Shown: piece by piece, positions 21,471 through 32,348 of the stretch | Layout of the letters: each line of letters opens with the position of its first letter | Numbering within the stretch: position 1 is the first letter of the stretch | Origin: Cryptomeria japonica | Lineage: Eukaryota > Streptophyta > Pinopsida > Cupressales > Cupressaceae | DNA length: 64,000 nt | Assembly: GCF_030272615.1 (NCBI RefSeq) | Contig: NC_081409.1 | Coordinates: forward strand, 913,631,840-913,695,839 | Direction of reading: 5' to 3' | Made by a program: the position numbers and the translations under genes | Notes under the pieces: model-generated | What the model saw: the letters and a program-made list of their open reading frames with translations, nothing else | Databases searched by the model: none | Told to the model about the DNA's origin: nothing

Positions 21471-23328
21471 ACAAATATGATTTATTTATTTAATTAATGG
21501 TATGAATTTGGTTAAGTGAATTAAATCAAATAAATTGAATAATTTATTTAATTAATAGGAGAAGAGGGTTAAGATGAATTAATTAAATATTAATTTAATT
21601 AATTATTAATTGATGGTTAAATAATCAAATAAATACTAAGTATTCATTTAATTAAGTGGACAGATTTATGTGACTATAGATATGATAATGACCTAAGCTT
21701 AATGAAGAGACCTAGGGTATGCAAATGTGACCTATTGTTATGAGGACAAGGATGCAAATGCAAATGTATGACAATGTCAACCCAAGACAAAACCTAAGGT
21801 TGAATTATGAAATGGTATTACTCTAATGCAAGAGGACACATGCAAATGGATGACCCTTATTGATATGCAAAGGAGTATGACCTAGGTGAAACCTAACCTT
21901 TGTAGTTGACAATGAATTTGCAAAATGCAAACCTAGGGTGAACCTAATGTTGAACATGCAATATGACACCTAAGTGAGGACCTAATAATGACATGCAAGG
22001 GGACACCTAAATGAGAACCTAATAAGGACATGCAAATGGACACCTAAATGAAATGGACCAAGTGGAATGCAAGAATGATGCTCTAAGCCCTAAGTATGGA
22101 CAATGGAGGACCTAAACCTAAGTGACATGAATGTTGAGACAAGATTTTGAAAAATGTTTGACAACCATGTTTGAAGGTGTTTTGAACTTTGTTGAATGAA
22201 ATACTCTTGTGTTTAACCTTGTTTTGAATCAATTTGTCTTGTTTTTGAAATGAGACACAACTCAACTTTTGACAAGCAAAGAAGACAAGATATTTTAACT
22301 TAGACTCAAGACAATCATGCTCATTCACACATTTCTTATGGTATGTAAGGACAGTAGGTACTTGAGAGGTAGACTCGTTATGAGATTCAAGGATAATACA
22401 TAGATGCTTGATCCCACGGGCTCCCCTCCATGACACTCACTTCTCAGAGCAGCCAAGCTTCAATCCCCATGGAAATCTCCCCATGGTGAACTTAGCATCT
22501 CTTCCAAGTATCTGAACTCCTCCTTCTCAAGCAACTAGAAGGATTTTGGCCTCTAAATACAAGGTGTTTTAATAAGGATTTATGTTAAGCGCTACTCCTT
22601 GGTGTCACACAAGCGTGATTGAGACACAGGCCCACCAAGATACCAAACAAATGTAGTCGCGCAAGCACAATTTAGACCATGAGGCCCTACTTAGATGTTG
22701 ATATGAGAAAGAGTCCAAGGGTCATTGCTTCCCAAGCAACTACAATTCCCACATAACCCTTCCTTCAAAGCTTTCGCCCATTAGGTATTTATTTATAGTG
22801 AGTTAGAATGCCAAGGTACTCTAGCTATGCTCACTTTGGGTCGTTCCCTTCTCATGATTGTCACTTGCTTGCAAAAGAAAGCAAATGGTTGGGAAGGCAG
22901 GCCCTCTAAAGGTAACAAACAATCCAAAACATGAGAATGGTTTGAAGGTCTGGATTTCTGATCACCCTAAGAAGGATGAGAGCATACTCTCCTACTCCAA
23001 TGTCAAGCTCGACAAGAAAAGTGAACACATGTTTATTCCATCCTACTTAGCAAACATACTAGGTGCCTAATTAAAAATCACAAACACAAAGTTTGGTTGG
23101 AATATAAGGCAACCTGCAAAATCACTAAGTTAGGAGTTTGATTTGTTTGGTCTTTGACTAGCGAACCTACATAAGAATTGTTAGTAGTTTCATTCTTAGT
23201 CTTCGTCACACGTAATGCCAAGGTGATGCATAGAGAATCAATACCAAAGAAAACCAGAATACAAGAACAGAATGCAAAACAAAGTAATTTGCAAGTAAAA
23301 ACACTGATTTTCACCTCTGTTTCTGGGC

Positions 23329-23495
23329 TTACACAGGCGCAGAATATCTTGACACAGGCACAGAATGCCTTAACATAGGCATAGATCCCTTGACACAGGC
23401 GCAAATCCCTTTGACATAGGTGCAGAATGCCTTGACACAGGCGTAGATCCCTTGACACAGGCGCAGATCCCTCCTACATAGGCACAAAAGTGCCC
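23329..23495. repeat. Minisatellite of 21-22 bp in LARD-2 leader, about 7 copies
   Basis: Repeated CTTGACACAGGCGCAGATCC with variants (CATAGGTGCAGAATGC). Minus-strand translation gives the heptad-like DLRLCQG/IYACVKA repeat. The array lies about 110 bp inside the 5' LTR, in the leader. Confidence 0.88.
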
Positions 23496-23574
23496 AGAAA
23501 GCTCTGAGTTGCCCTGTTTCTTGCGTTTTCACCTGCAAATCAGCTCAAAAGGCACTCAAAACATGGTTAAATGG

Positions 23575-23601
23575 TTAGTTCACATCAGGTTCACCAATTA
23601 A
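23575..23601 (-). other. LARD-2 primer-site-like sequence
   Basis: The minus strand directly after the 5' LTR reads TTAATTGGTGAACCTGATGT. Its TTGGTGAACC-GA-GT core matches that of the gypsy element (34729-34750, TTGGTGAACCCGACGTAAAC). Confidence 0.6.
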
Positions 23602-25042
23602 TGTAGATAGGAATTTTGAAACCATCAAAGCAAGTAGCAAATTAGACTAGTTCAATCACAAAAACTAGATTGCAATGATAAATCCTAATAACATTCAATA
23701 GAAAACATGAAGACAAGATATTCAAAATGAAATTAAAGCAAACCAAATGCAGATATCTCCTCCATAATTCTCCATTGTCCTTCTTTCTCCTTCAAATTGC
23801 TTTGTTTGTGGATCTCACCTACAAGTGCATAAGCATAATATGAAAGCGTGATTGATTGATCGGGGGTCCTGATTGAAGAAATTCATCCAATTTATAGACA
23901 AATTGGAGAGAGGACAAGATTAGCATGAAGAGATTTGAAAGGAAATTTCAAACCAAGAATGACAAATTATGACAAAATTGACACTTTCTATGCAAGATTG
24001 ATTGATTGACAAATTATGACAAAATTGACAAGGTTGCTATGCAAAATTGATTGATTGACAAATTATGACAAGATTGAAATGTCATTCCCATGAAATTAGG
24101 AGAAATATTAGAAAAATAGGAGAAAATAGAAAATTAGATGAATTGGAAATTAGGAAATTAGAAATTAGTAAATTGGAAAATTAGGTAAATTAATTAATAA
24201 TTTTTCATTCATTAATTAATTCACAAAAAGAGGAAAGAATTAATTAGCCAATTAAATTAATATTTAATTGTGACAAGAAGACCTAGGATAAATAAATAAA
24301 TTATTTAACCTAGAGGGAAAATGACAATCAAGATTAAATGAATAAATCATAAAACCTTAGAAGATGAATTAGAAATACAAGGACGACAATTAGGTCTTGA
24401 CAAAACATAATTGATATAAGGTCGATAATTCTGACTTGATAAATGATTTGATTGATAAACAATTGAGATTGGTTGGAAAATTGACCAAGATTGATAAAGA
24501 GACCAAATTGATAGGTGCCAATTGACGAGGAACAATGACTAATTGATCCGAATTGACACGATTGAAAAGGACAACGATCGATGACAAATCGATCGCTAAA
24601 TTGACGAGATTGACAAGAAGAATGATCAATGACAAATCGATCGCAAAATGACAAGATTGAAAAGGACAAGGATCGATGATGAATCGATCGCAAAATGACA
24701 AGATTGACAAGAGGAAAAAACCCTAATTCTATCATCGATTAGGATTGACGATGTCCAAAATGAAATCGAATTAAAGATGTCAAAATATGCCAAATGAGCA
24801 TGCACATTGATGCGACAAGATAAGATCGACCAAAATCATGACTGAAGATTGTTATCGACAAGACCAAATTCAAAAGCGAGAAAAATGAGGAATGCAGAAG
24901 AAGGACTCAATGCTCACAAATGATAAAGACCAAGTGCGTAACATAGAAGAAATGTTAATGCGACGCAAAAACCCTAAAATAAGGCAATACGCAAATGTTA
25001 AAGTATGACTCTGCAAGAATTGACCGTTTTTAGATGTCTACA
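23602..25042 (-). repeat. LARD-2 right (5') LTR
   Basis: Starts TGTAGATAGG and ends GATGTCTACA, 1441 bp, aligned along its whole length with 12867-14271. A local duplication of the GATTGATTGACAAATTATGAC phrase near 24000 accounts for part of the extra length. CCAAG follows at 25043-25047. Confidence 0.92.
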
Positions 25043-25247
25043 CCAAGTAATCTCCAAATGATAACAAGTCATCTTCAATATCGGTGAACAATATAACCTG
25101 TCGGTGAATGATATACTGGAGATTGTGCATAAGTCACTGACCTTACCAGTGAACATAATGTGTCAGTTCAATGTAACCAAAGATCTCCACAAGGATAAGT
25201 GTTGACATCAATGAAAAAACCAATGCAACATATCCATAATACCAACA
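25043..25247 (-). repeat. Copia-2 5' LTR, distal part
   Basis: This is the remaining part of the LTR split by LARD-2, starting with the second CCAAG copy. It contains ATATCGGTGAAC/CCTGTCGGTG phrases and GTTGACATCAATG, also seen (as ATTGACATCAATGACAACAT) in the solo LTRs at 50667 and 58167. It ends ATACCAACA at 25247. Confidence 0.75.
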
Positions 25248-25271
25248 TTCTCTCAACCACATAAATGAGTA

Positions 25272-26316
25272 TGCTCTAATGGAATGTAAGGGGGTTGAAC
25301 AACATCCCTAGAAAAAAGGCTATTTGTAGATTAATTGACTCTGAGTCTCCTGATGATGGTTTTATTCAGGAAACCAAGCTTTTAGTGTATGGTTTGGCTA
25401 GTTGTGATTTGCATGTTTGGCCCCAGGGCCTTTGGCAGGGAGTAAGCTCTCTTGGCAGTTCAGGGGGGTTGCTTTCTTCTGGAACCCGAGGAAAGTTTCC
25501 CCTTTGTGGTGGTTTTTTAGCATGTCTTCCATTTCTATGGTCACTTCTAGCTTTGAGATTGGAGAAAGATGCCTCTTCTCTAATATTTATGCTCCTACTG
25601 ATCTTGTGGGTAAGTCTCATCTTTGGGCTCACATTAATCTTGTTCAGGCTCAAGATCCTTTTCTCCCCTGGATTTTGGCTCGAGATTTTAATGCCATTAC
25701 TAGTTTGGAGGAAAAGCAAGGTGGGTTATTCAGGCTCGAACCTTCCTCAAATTTACTCAGAGATAATATTGGTCTCTTGAATCTCATTGATGTGAAGCCA
25801 ATTAATTGTGTCTTTACATGGAATAATAGGAGGAGTGGTGTTGTGGCTATCTCTGAAAGGCTTGATAGATTTTTGGTTTCCTTCTATTGGGTGCATGATA
25901 GGTGGTCCACCAGTTCAGAAATTCTTGATTGGAGGGGTTCTGATCATTGGCCTATTAAGATTTCTATTACATCTTTTAGAACCTCCAAAAATCTCTCTTT
26001 CAAATATCGATTGATGTCACTTTGTGATCACTCATTGAGGGATCTTAAGGTTGATTGGTGGTATGAAGGGGTGCCTACCCACGGACGGGATATATACACC
26101 TTTGGGAAGAGATTACAACATGTGAAATATAGGCTGAAGAAGTGGAATAAACAATGTTTTGGAAATTTGCGTAGACACAAGATGGCAACTCAATCCAAGT
26201 TGGATGAGGTTACGTGTCAAATTAGGGATCAAAGGATGACTGTGGAGCTTAGTATGGCTGAGTCCCTTTCTCTAAAGGACTTACAAGTGTGGGAGTTTCA
26301 TGAGGAGATTTTCTAA
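25272..26316 (+). pseudogene. LINE endonuclease domain
   Basis: Fragments in two frames make up an exonuclease-endonuclease-phosphatase fold of plant LINE ORF2: NVRGLNNIPRKKAICRLI, GFIQETKL, WILARDFNAITSLEEKQGG, CVFTWNNRRSG, ISERLDRFLVS and GSDHWPIKISI. The QETK Glu, the DFN Asp/Asn and the SDH Asp/His, which are catalytic in the family, are visible. There is a stop in the third codon (TAA) and frameshifts near 25420 and 25560. The domain nicks target DNA for target-primed reverse transcription. The segment 25620-26316 is open and continues into the linker before RT. Confidence 0.88.
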
Positions 26317-27770
26317 AAACAAAAATCTCGTATGGATTGGCTCCAAGAAGGTGATAGAAACACTTCTTTTTTTCATAATTTTGTTAAGGCTCGGAGGTAT
26401 GGTAACTCTATTACCTCTCTCATATCTTTAGAAGGGGTTCATCTTTCATCTAAAGAAGAAATTGCTACGGAAGCTATTAGTTTTTTTCTAATTTGTTTAC
26501 CAAAGACAATCCTGAAGCTATGGTGGAAGAGAGGTCCATCTTGAACTATATTCCCCCTCTTGTCTCTGTTGAAATGAATGATGCTCTCTTGCACCCCATT
26601 TTGTTGTCTGAACTTGAGGGGGTTGTGTTTCAAATGAAAAAATGCAAGGCTCTTGGCCTTGACGGGTTTCCTATTGAGTTTTTTCAAGAATTTTGGGAGA
26701 TTATAAAGTATGATCTTCTAGATGTGGTTCAATAATCTTAGAGGAATAAACAAATGCTTAAATCTATGAATTCTACCTTTGTGGCTCTCATTACTAAGAA
26801 GGAGGGGGCTAATAGATTGGATCAGTACAAGCCTATTGCTTTATGTAATATTGTCTACAAGATATCACTAAATTGATTGTTGAATGACTCAAACCTCTCC
26901 TCTGCACTTTGGTTTCTAACAAGCAAGGTAGTTTCATTGATGGAAGAAAGATCCTTGATGGAGTTGTGATAGCAATGGAGGCTATTCATTCGACAACTTC
27001 CTCTAAGGAGAAGGCTATGTTTATAAAAATTGACATGGCCAAAGCTTATGATAGAGTGAGTTGGGATTTCTTACAGAAGACGCTTTTGGCTTTTGGTTTT
27101 AGAGAAGAGTGGGTGAATTGGGTAGTTGTGTGACTTCTACCTCTTTCTGAATTCTTATTAATGGGGAACCCTCATGATTGTTTAGCACTTTGCGGGGGAT
27201 TCGACAAGGGGACCCTCTATCTCCCTATTTATTTATTCGCATGGCTAAAGGTCTTGGCATATTTCTCACTTCCCAGGTGAGACATGATCTTATTCAAGGC
27301 TGGAATTGGAGTAATTCTCTACCTCCCTACTCTCATCTTCAATTTGTGGATGACACAGGTTTGATGGGCAGGGCCAGAATCAATGAGGCTGTGAATTTCA
27401 GGAGAGCTTTGGATATCTATTGCAAAGCCTCAAGTCAGAAAATGAATGAAGATAAATCATTCGTACATTTCTTTAATACCTCTCAAATTATTCAGAATAG
27501 GATTACCAGGATCCTCAAATTTCAGATGGGTTCCCTTCCTTTGTTGTACGTTGGGATTCCTTTAGATCTGGGGGTTCAGTGCAGAGATTTTTGGCAAGGA
27601 ATTTTGGATAAATTTTATTGCAAGGTTAATCATTGGACTTACAGGTGGTTATCCTCTGCTAGAAGATTGTTTCTTTTGAAGAATGTGGTGCAAGCGCTTC
27701 CCATTTATAGGTGTTTTGTGCAAGCTCCCCCCTCCAACTTTGTGAGAGAGTTTGATACTCTTTCCCATTA
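26317..27770 (+). pseudogene. LINE reverse transcriptase domain
   Basis: Segments in changing frames show the non-LTR RT landmarks in order. These are MDWLQEGDRNTSFFH (26332), ALGLDGFPIEFFQEFW (about 26650), YKPIALCNIVYKI, NKQGSFIDGRKILDGVV (26918), KIDMAKAYDRVSWDFL (27028), GIRQGDPLSPYLF (27193), LQFVDDTGLMGRA (27340) and LYVGIPL (27545). The catalytic box is FVDD, where FADD is usual in plant L1 elements. Stops and frameshifts near 26494, 26735, 26880 and 27132 make it inactive. Confidence 0.92.
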
Positions 27771-28990
27771 ATTTCTTTGGTCTGGTAGTTTTCTTTCTTC
27801 TAAGTGGAGTTTAGTTAAATGGGACTCTGTTTGTAGACCAAGACATGTTGGGGTCCTTGGCCTTATATCTATTGCTTTGGTTACCAAGGCCTTAGCAGCT
27901 AAGCTGTACTGGAGGTGGTGTAATAGTCAGGATTAGGAATTGGCCAAGATTTTAACCCACAAGTATCTCCCTGGTGCTAATGATCATGGGGCACCTCGTC
28001 TTAGTTTAGTGGGCAGGGGCTCTTGTATCTGGGATACTCTTAAAAAAGGTGCCCAACTTATTGTAGATGGCCTTTTCTGGATTTGTAATAGAGGCTCTGA
28101 AGCTCTTTTTTGGTAGGACTCTTGGGATGGTCACCCTCCTATTCTATCTAGTTATCCACAACTTCAGCCTCTTTGCAACATTTTCACTGATGTTGGATGG
28201 GTTAAGGTGGAGAATTTTAACATGGTTAGGCACATTGGATAGGTTGAGGTGACCTGTTGGAAGGATCCTCTTGAATGGCCCTTGGGTGGCTCAGATGAAG
28301 ATCATGTGGTGTTGGTTAATATCTTGGAGGGTAGGTTATGTAGTTCCCTCAAGGAGAGAGATATTTTGGCTTGGGGTCCTAACCCAAAAGGCAAGTTTTC
28401 TATTGTTGAAGGTTATGCTCAGCTTGATACGCAATTGCATGGCTTGAAAGATGTTCTGTGGTGGAAGAAGGTTTGGAATAGATTCTCTTGGCCAAAATGT
28501 AATTTCTTCTTATGGGTGGTTGCTCAGAGGAAATGCCTCACGTGGGAGAATCTTCATAAGAGAGGCTTCTAGAGACCATCTATCTATTATCTTTGTATGC
28601 ATAATCAGGAAGACTGCTCCCACTTGTTTTTTCTATGCCCTTTCTCTAGTGAGATTTGGCACAAGTGGTGGGAGGCTTGGCAACATGCTTATTTTCATGC
28701 TACCTCCTTAATTGAATTTTAGGATAGCTTGGGTAGACCCCCAACAAAGACCCTTTTTCTTCAAGTGGCCTGGGCTATTGGGCCAGCCATTATTATCTGG
28801 AATTTATGGCTAGAAAGGAATCGAAAGGTCTTTTGTGATTCACGTATAGGGAGTCCTTAGTTGTGGAAGAAGATAGTTAATAGGCTTCAGGAGACAATCT
28901 TGGCTAAGTGCGATTTGTCTAAAAATGTTGATCTAGGTGACTATGCTATTGTAAGGAATCTGCAATTGGAAGACATTAAAATGGACCGTG
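27771..28990 (+). pseudogene. LINE post-RT region with zinc-binding domain
   Basis: The region continues the LINE ORF2 with GSCIWDTLKKG and WDGHPPI. A plant zf-RVT-like region follows: GKFSIVEGYAQL, WWKKVWNRFSWPKCNFFLW and CLTWENLHKRG. The Cys/His portion after it reads LCMHNQEDCSHLFFLCPFS. Stops occur near 27769, 27935, 28116, 28240 and 28570. The domain is found C-terminal to RT in plant LINEs and LINE-derived genes; its role is not known in detail. Confidence 0.85.
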
Positions 28991-29029
28991 TTGTTGGAAA
29001 TAGATCTCGACATGCAAAGCAATAGATAA

Positions 29030-29568
29030 GTAGAGATGGAAGGTGGATTCCCCCTCTTGTGGGAATCTTAAAAATTAATATAGATGGTTCTTCCCATGGG
29101 AATCTTGGACATGTAGATATTGGAGGTATAGGTAGAGGTGATGATGGTTGTGCAATTTTTTTCTTCTCTATTTATATTGGGCAGTACTCTAACAACCTTA
29201 CAGAGGCCCTAGCTATTAAGATTGTTGTTGAGCGAGGTTGTTCTTTAGGATGGAGGAAGATTATTTGTGAGTTGGATTCTCAAATTGTTGTGGACATGTT
29301 GAAAAAACAAAATTTGAATGATGTGAGTTGGCAATTAGCTTTTGTGGTCAGACAGATTTTACAACTGTGTAATACATTGGAATTTGTCTCGTTTTGTCAT
29401 ATTCCCAGGGAGTGGAATAGAGTGGTTGATTGTTTGACCAAGTGGGCTTCAGAGCATGTTGATGGTTGGGATTTTAGTGGAAGGGATGGTCTACCTCCTG
29501 ATTATCTTGAAACTTTAGATAGGTTAATGCTAGAAGATAGGATGATGCAAGAGAACCCAATGGTGTAG
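29030..29568 (+). CDS. LINE C-terminal plant RNase H domain
   Basis: An open segment of about 170 codons. GILKINIDGSSHGNLG carries the first catalytic Asp, NNLTEALAIKI the Glu, ICELDSQIVVDML the second Asp, and REWNRVVDCLTKWAS the C-terminal acidic position. This is the RNase H domain common at the end of plant L1 ORF2 proteins. The native stop at 29566-29568 is followed by the LINE 3' UTR. It is the best preserved part of the element. Confidence 0.9.
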
Positions 29569-29690
29569 GATCAATTTCCCTTTTATGTTTGTTTCATATT
29601 CATTATCATTTTTTAGGCCCTTCGAGGCTCCGAATGAGCCTATTTTTTGGTATAATTCCAAATTAGTTGGCCTTTGGCCCTAATTTGTAC
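29569..29690 (+). other. LINE 3' untranslated region
   Basis: It contains TTTTTTAGGCCCTTCGAGGC and GGCCTTTGGCCC-type text typical of plant L1 3' ends. No poly(A) is visible, so the exact end is uncertain. Confidence 0.55.
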
Positions 29691-29695
29691 ATCAT

Positions 29696-29908
29696 ATTTT
29701 TTAGGGCTTTCTGAAAAGGTATTATCATTGGAAACCCAACAGTCAGATCTATTGTTATGCTCACTGGACTTTGTAGTGGTGGTGTTGGTGGTTCTTGGAT
29801 CTATTGTTCTTAGATTCCAACAAAACCCATCTGCACTGCCACTTCCTCAACCGTCTTTGCAACTTTCCTTTTTCAAGCAGGTGCAATGAACTATTTATGC
29901 AATTCAAC
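29696..29908 (-). pseudogene. Possible further fragment of G2 ORF2
   Basis: The stretch lies directly left of the solo-LTR-like block that cuts the G2 ORF2. Its minus strand can be read as VAKTVEEVAVQMGF and then low-complexity Ser/Thr/Pro text, comparable to the hinge that follows the conserved domain in G1. Similarity is weak and short; it could equally be unrelated flank or LINE tail. Confidence 0.3.
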
Positions 29909-30089
29909 TGTAATGTCCCTACTAGTTAGAGATCATTGTCCTGCAAACTAGATTGTTAGAACACAAAAAATATATACATATTTAATCTCATTTGCAATTA
30001 AAGTTCAATTACTTAATTACACTAATCTCAATTCTTAAAAAGGATACGTGTGTAGCACTAGGACATGTCCTTAGGCGACTGTGAAGCTT

Positions 30090-30490
30090 GCCTTCTTGGA
30101 ACCCATCTTGGTTCCAAGCCCTCCAAGAAATCGAAGGTTAATTCAATTCCTGTCTTGGATGTAATTTCTTACACCCAAGCCACCCAGGAAATCAAAGGTT
30201 AATTTGATTCCTATCTTGGATGTAATTTCTTACACCCAAACCATCCAGGAAATTGAAGGTTAATTCGATTCCTGTCTTGGATGTAACTTTACACCCAAGC
30301 CATCCAGGAAATCGAAGGTTAATTCAATTCCTGTCTTAGGTGTAACTTCTTATACCCAAGGCATCCAGGAAATCGAAGGTTAATTCGATTCCTATCTTGG
30401 GTGTAATTTCTTACACCCAAGCCATCCAAGGAAGACCACATGTCAATTCCTTGCCTTGGATGATGCATCCCATCATCCAAGTCCTCAGAG
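30090..30490. repeat. Tandem units of about 61 bp, each with two hairpins
   Basis: Five units start CCA(A/G)GAAATCGAAGGTT near 30123, 30184, 30245, 30304 and 30365. Each contains an inverted repeat GGAAATCGAA...TTCGATTCC and a second one CTTGGATGTAA...TTACACCCAAG. The array is flanked by similar stems, CTTGGAACC...GGTTCCAAG at about 30094-30117 and CTTGGATGATG...CATCATCCAAG at about 30456-30482. Confidence 0.9.
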
Positions 30491-30894
30491 TGGACCAACC
30501 AGATCTGTCTCTTCTTGGATGAACTTACTCAACCAAGCCATATATATGCATATAGATATTCAGTATATATACTGCCCTAGGGATTATCATAATCCCTCCT
30601 TTAGACTAAGGGAGTTTCCCCCCTATAGCCTCCATCATGTAATCATATTTATAATACATTTTTGCATTTTACTACTATCTTCCATTCCACAATCCACATT
30701 TACATATTCCTGATTTACATGTATTTCCTAACATATATTCATAAAAATGTTCATCATCCAATATTCACATTTATTTCTTAACATATATTCCTACTATTCA
30801 TTGATATGTATTAATTACGTATGTTCATACATATTCATTAACATCTAAGAACCTTACATTAACATATGTATTCAAATGTTCATTATTTATATTC

Positions 30895-30897
<3 letters not shown>

Positions 30898-30931
<34 letters not shown>
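30898..30931. repeat. (TA)n microsatellite
   Basis: About 17 TA dinucleotides in a row. A shorter TA run is at 31160-31177. Confidence 0.95.
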
Positions 30932-30935
<4 letters not shown>

Positions 30936-32348
30936 TTATTACTTATATCTATTTACACCTACATTCTGTACATCTCTTACCCTACTAAACAATTAATCTT
31001 GTTCTGATTCATTTATAAATCATTTACGTATTTATTAATTACTAGTTATATGAATTATTACTAATCTCTTAAAGTATTGTATTCATAGTAATTATGATAT
31101 TAATATTTATTATTATCAATATCCATATTTACAATATTTATATTATTTCTTATTCTGATATATATATATATATATAACTTATTATATAAATTATTAACGT
31201 CCCACTACGTAAAAGCATTAGTTGTTATAATTCTGGTCATAAGAGCTTAACATCACCACTGCCTAATTACATTAGTTATTATAATTCTATGTGTAAGAGC
31301 AGACAAACCTAACATGTGTCAGATCTGGTCTGTCACAATAAAGAAATTAAATGATTGTCATACGTATTGCACTCTACCTAAATCTTATTATTAAATTTTG
31401 CATAATATCATTTCAAACTTCATATATCAGCCTACGTATTAAGCACCTCCTTTTTTTCCCTTTCTATATTTCTTTTTCCTCCTTATATCTTTTCAATTAG
31501 ATTGGATGCCGCCAAGAGACATGTTTGATGTCTCTTCCTAAACTCATCTTGTATTGCTCCAAAATTAATTGATTGTAATTACTTAATCAGTCATCAATAT
31601 CCTTATTGATATTAACATGATCGCTTGTGTTATTCATTGGAAACTATACCGTAGCAATGTCTTAAGAGGAAACTATTTTGTGAACTTCCTTAGAGAAGAA
31701 TCAGCTCCTTAATCTTTGACGTCATTTATGCCATCTGTATTAACCTTCCACGATGCCCATAAATAATAAATGGTATGCTTGCATCCTATCTGAAATGTAT
31801 AAACTATTGATTGTTTATACTTCAAGTCTTAATCGAGTCTTTGACCAATGATTGGGCTAGTGAACATATCGTATATCCAAAACTAGATAATTCTTCCTTT
31901 GACGATCAAGGTAAACTTATGTGGTAGAATCATTATGACAATTGAATGATGTGATAGTATTTCATTAAAACATTTTATGAATATCATCAATTAACAAATA
32001 TTAATTAATTAATAATAATTGTTAAATTTATTTTATTATATCATTTGTATATAATGAATAAATTAAAATATTAAATTAATAAACAATTAACAATATTTTA
32101 ATTGCTATATTTAGGTCATATTTTTTGGTTAGGAAAAATATGATGATTAAGGATGGGACATGGCATAGAAAGAATACACCTCCATTTGTGCTCTTTGTAA
32201 TGTGCACCTTCATAAGTAATATTTAATTAATGAATTTAATTAATCATTCATTAGTAATTATTATATTAATTAATAATAATAATTTCTTAATTTAGGGTCT
32301 CTCTCTTTCTCTCCTTATATATATAACTATCCAGGAGGGGACATGACA

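Larger units (their letters stand above)
19285..23329 (-). other. LARD-2 interior upstream of the ORF, non-coding with repeats
   Basis: About 4 kb without a supportable gene. It includes a 52-bp tandem array (20485-20745), long TTTAAATAAATATTAATTTA palindromes (20930-21660), and a zone of CACCTAA/GACCTAA-rich simple text (21700-22090). Short frames such as 22858-23070 on the plus strand lack motifs. Confidence 0.55.
12867..25042 (-). mobile_element. LARD-2: 12.2-kb LTR element without pol, with one large unknown ORF
   Basis: Two long LTRs (12867-14271 and 23602-25042, about 1.4 kb) are nearly identical, and a perfect CCAAG target duplication surrounds the element. On the minus strand, a primer-site-like TTGGTGAACCTGATGTGAAC follows the 5' LTR and a purine tract AAAGAAGGGCAAAAT precedes the 3' LTR. 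I found no retroviral protease, RT, RNase H or integrase in any frame of the 9.3-kb interior. The interior instead holds a minus-strand low-complexity ORF (16472-19284), several minisatellites and AT-rich palindromes. Shared LTR ends and 3' repeats tie it to the gypsy element at 33455. Confidence 0.9.
4812..25247 (-). mobile_element. Copia-2: Ty1/copia element split by two nested insertions
   Basis: The pieces 4812-5361, 8036-12866 and 25043-25247 together form one copia element on the minus strand: LTR, primer site, gag, protease, integrase, RT, RNase H, polypurine tracts and an LTR stub. Removing LARD-1 and LARD-2 with one copy of their 5-bp target duplications gives a collinear element. 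The left LTR is cut after 37 bp by Copia-1. The right LTR ends ATACCAACA at 25247. Its decay (many stops, protease active-site change) is much stronger than in Copia-1, in agreement with it being the older layer. Confidence 0.88.
25272..29690 (+). mobile_element. Plant L1-type LINE, decayed
   Basis: The order is apurinic endonuclease-like domain, RT, cysteine-rich zinc-binding region and plant RNase H domain, all on the plus strand, as in plant L1-clade ORF2. The likely start is an ATG at 25272 (ML-stop-WNVRGLNN). ORF1 is absent: the sequence upstream is the Copia-2 LTR, only 24 bp away. The 3' UTR has TTTAGGCCCTTCGAGGC and ends without a clear poly(A). Either the LINE is truncated, or Copia-2 is inserted in its 5' region and ORF1 lies left of the window. 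Confidence 0.88.
29909..32348. repeat. Solo-LTR-like block with hairpin array
   Basis: The ends TGTAATGTCCC and GGGGACATGACA are inverted repeats (11 of 12 positions), as for LTR termini. The block interrupts the minus-strand G2 ORF2 frame. A TATA-like CCTTATATATATAAC lies at 32313-32327. No coding sequence is present. Contents: hairpin-forming tandem repeats (30090-30490), (TA)n tracts at 30898-30931 and 31160-31177, and otherwise AT-rich text. I could not find a matching 5-bp target duplication (TCAAC at left, AAGTC at right), so the interpretation as one solo LTR is provisional. Confidence 0.55.

Noticed and set aside
22858..23070. 70-codon plus-strand frame rich in Lys
   Set aside because: Antisense to LARD-2, no motif, and length expected by chance.
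23329..23495. CRISPR-like short regular repeat
   Set aside because: Units are contiguous with no unique spacers, and the context is a plant LTR element leader.
25366..25719. Minus-strand frame of 117 codons
   Set aside because: Lies opposite the LINE endonuclease domain, which is supported by motifs on the plus strand.
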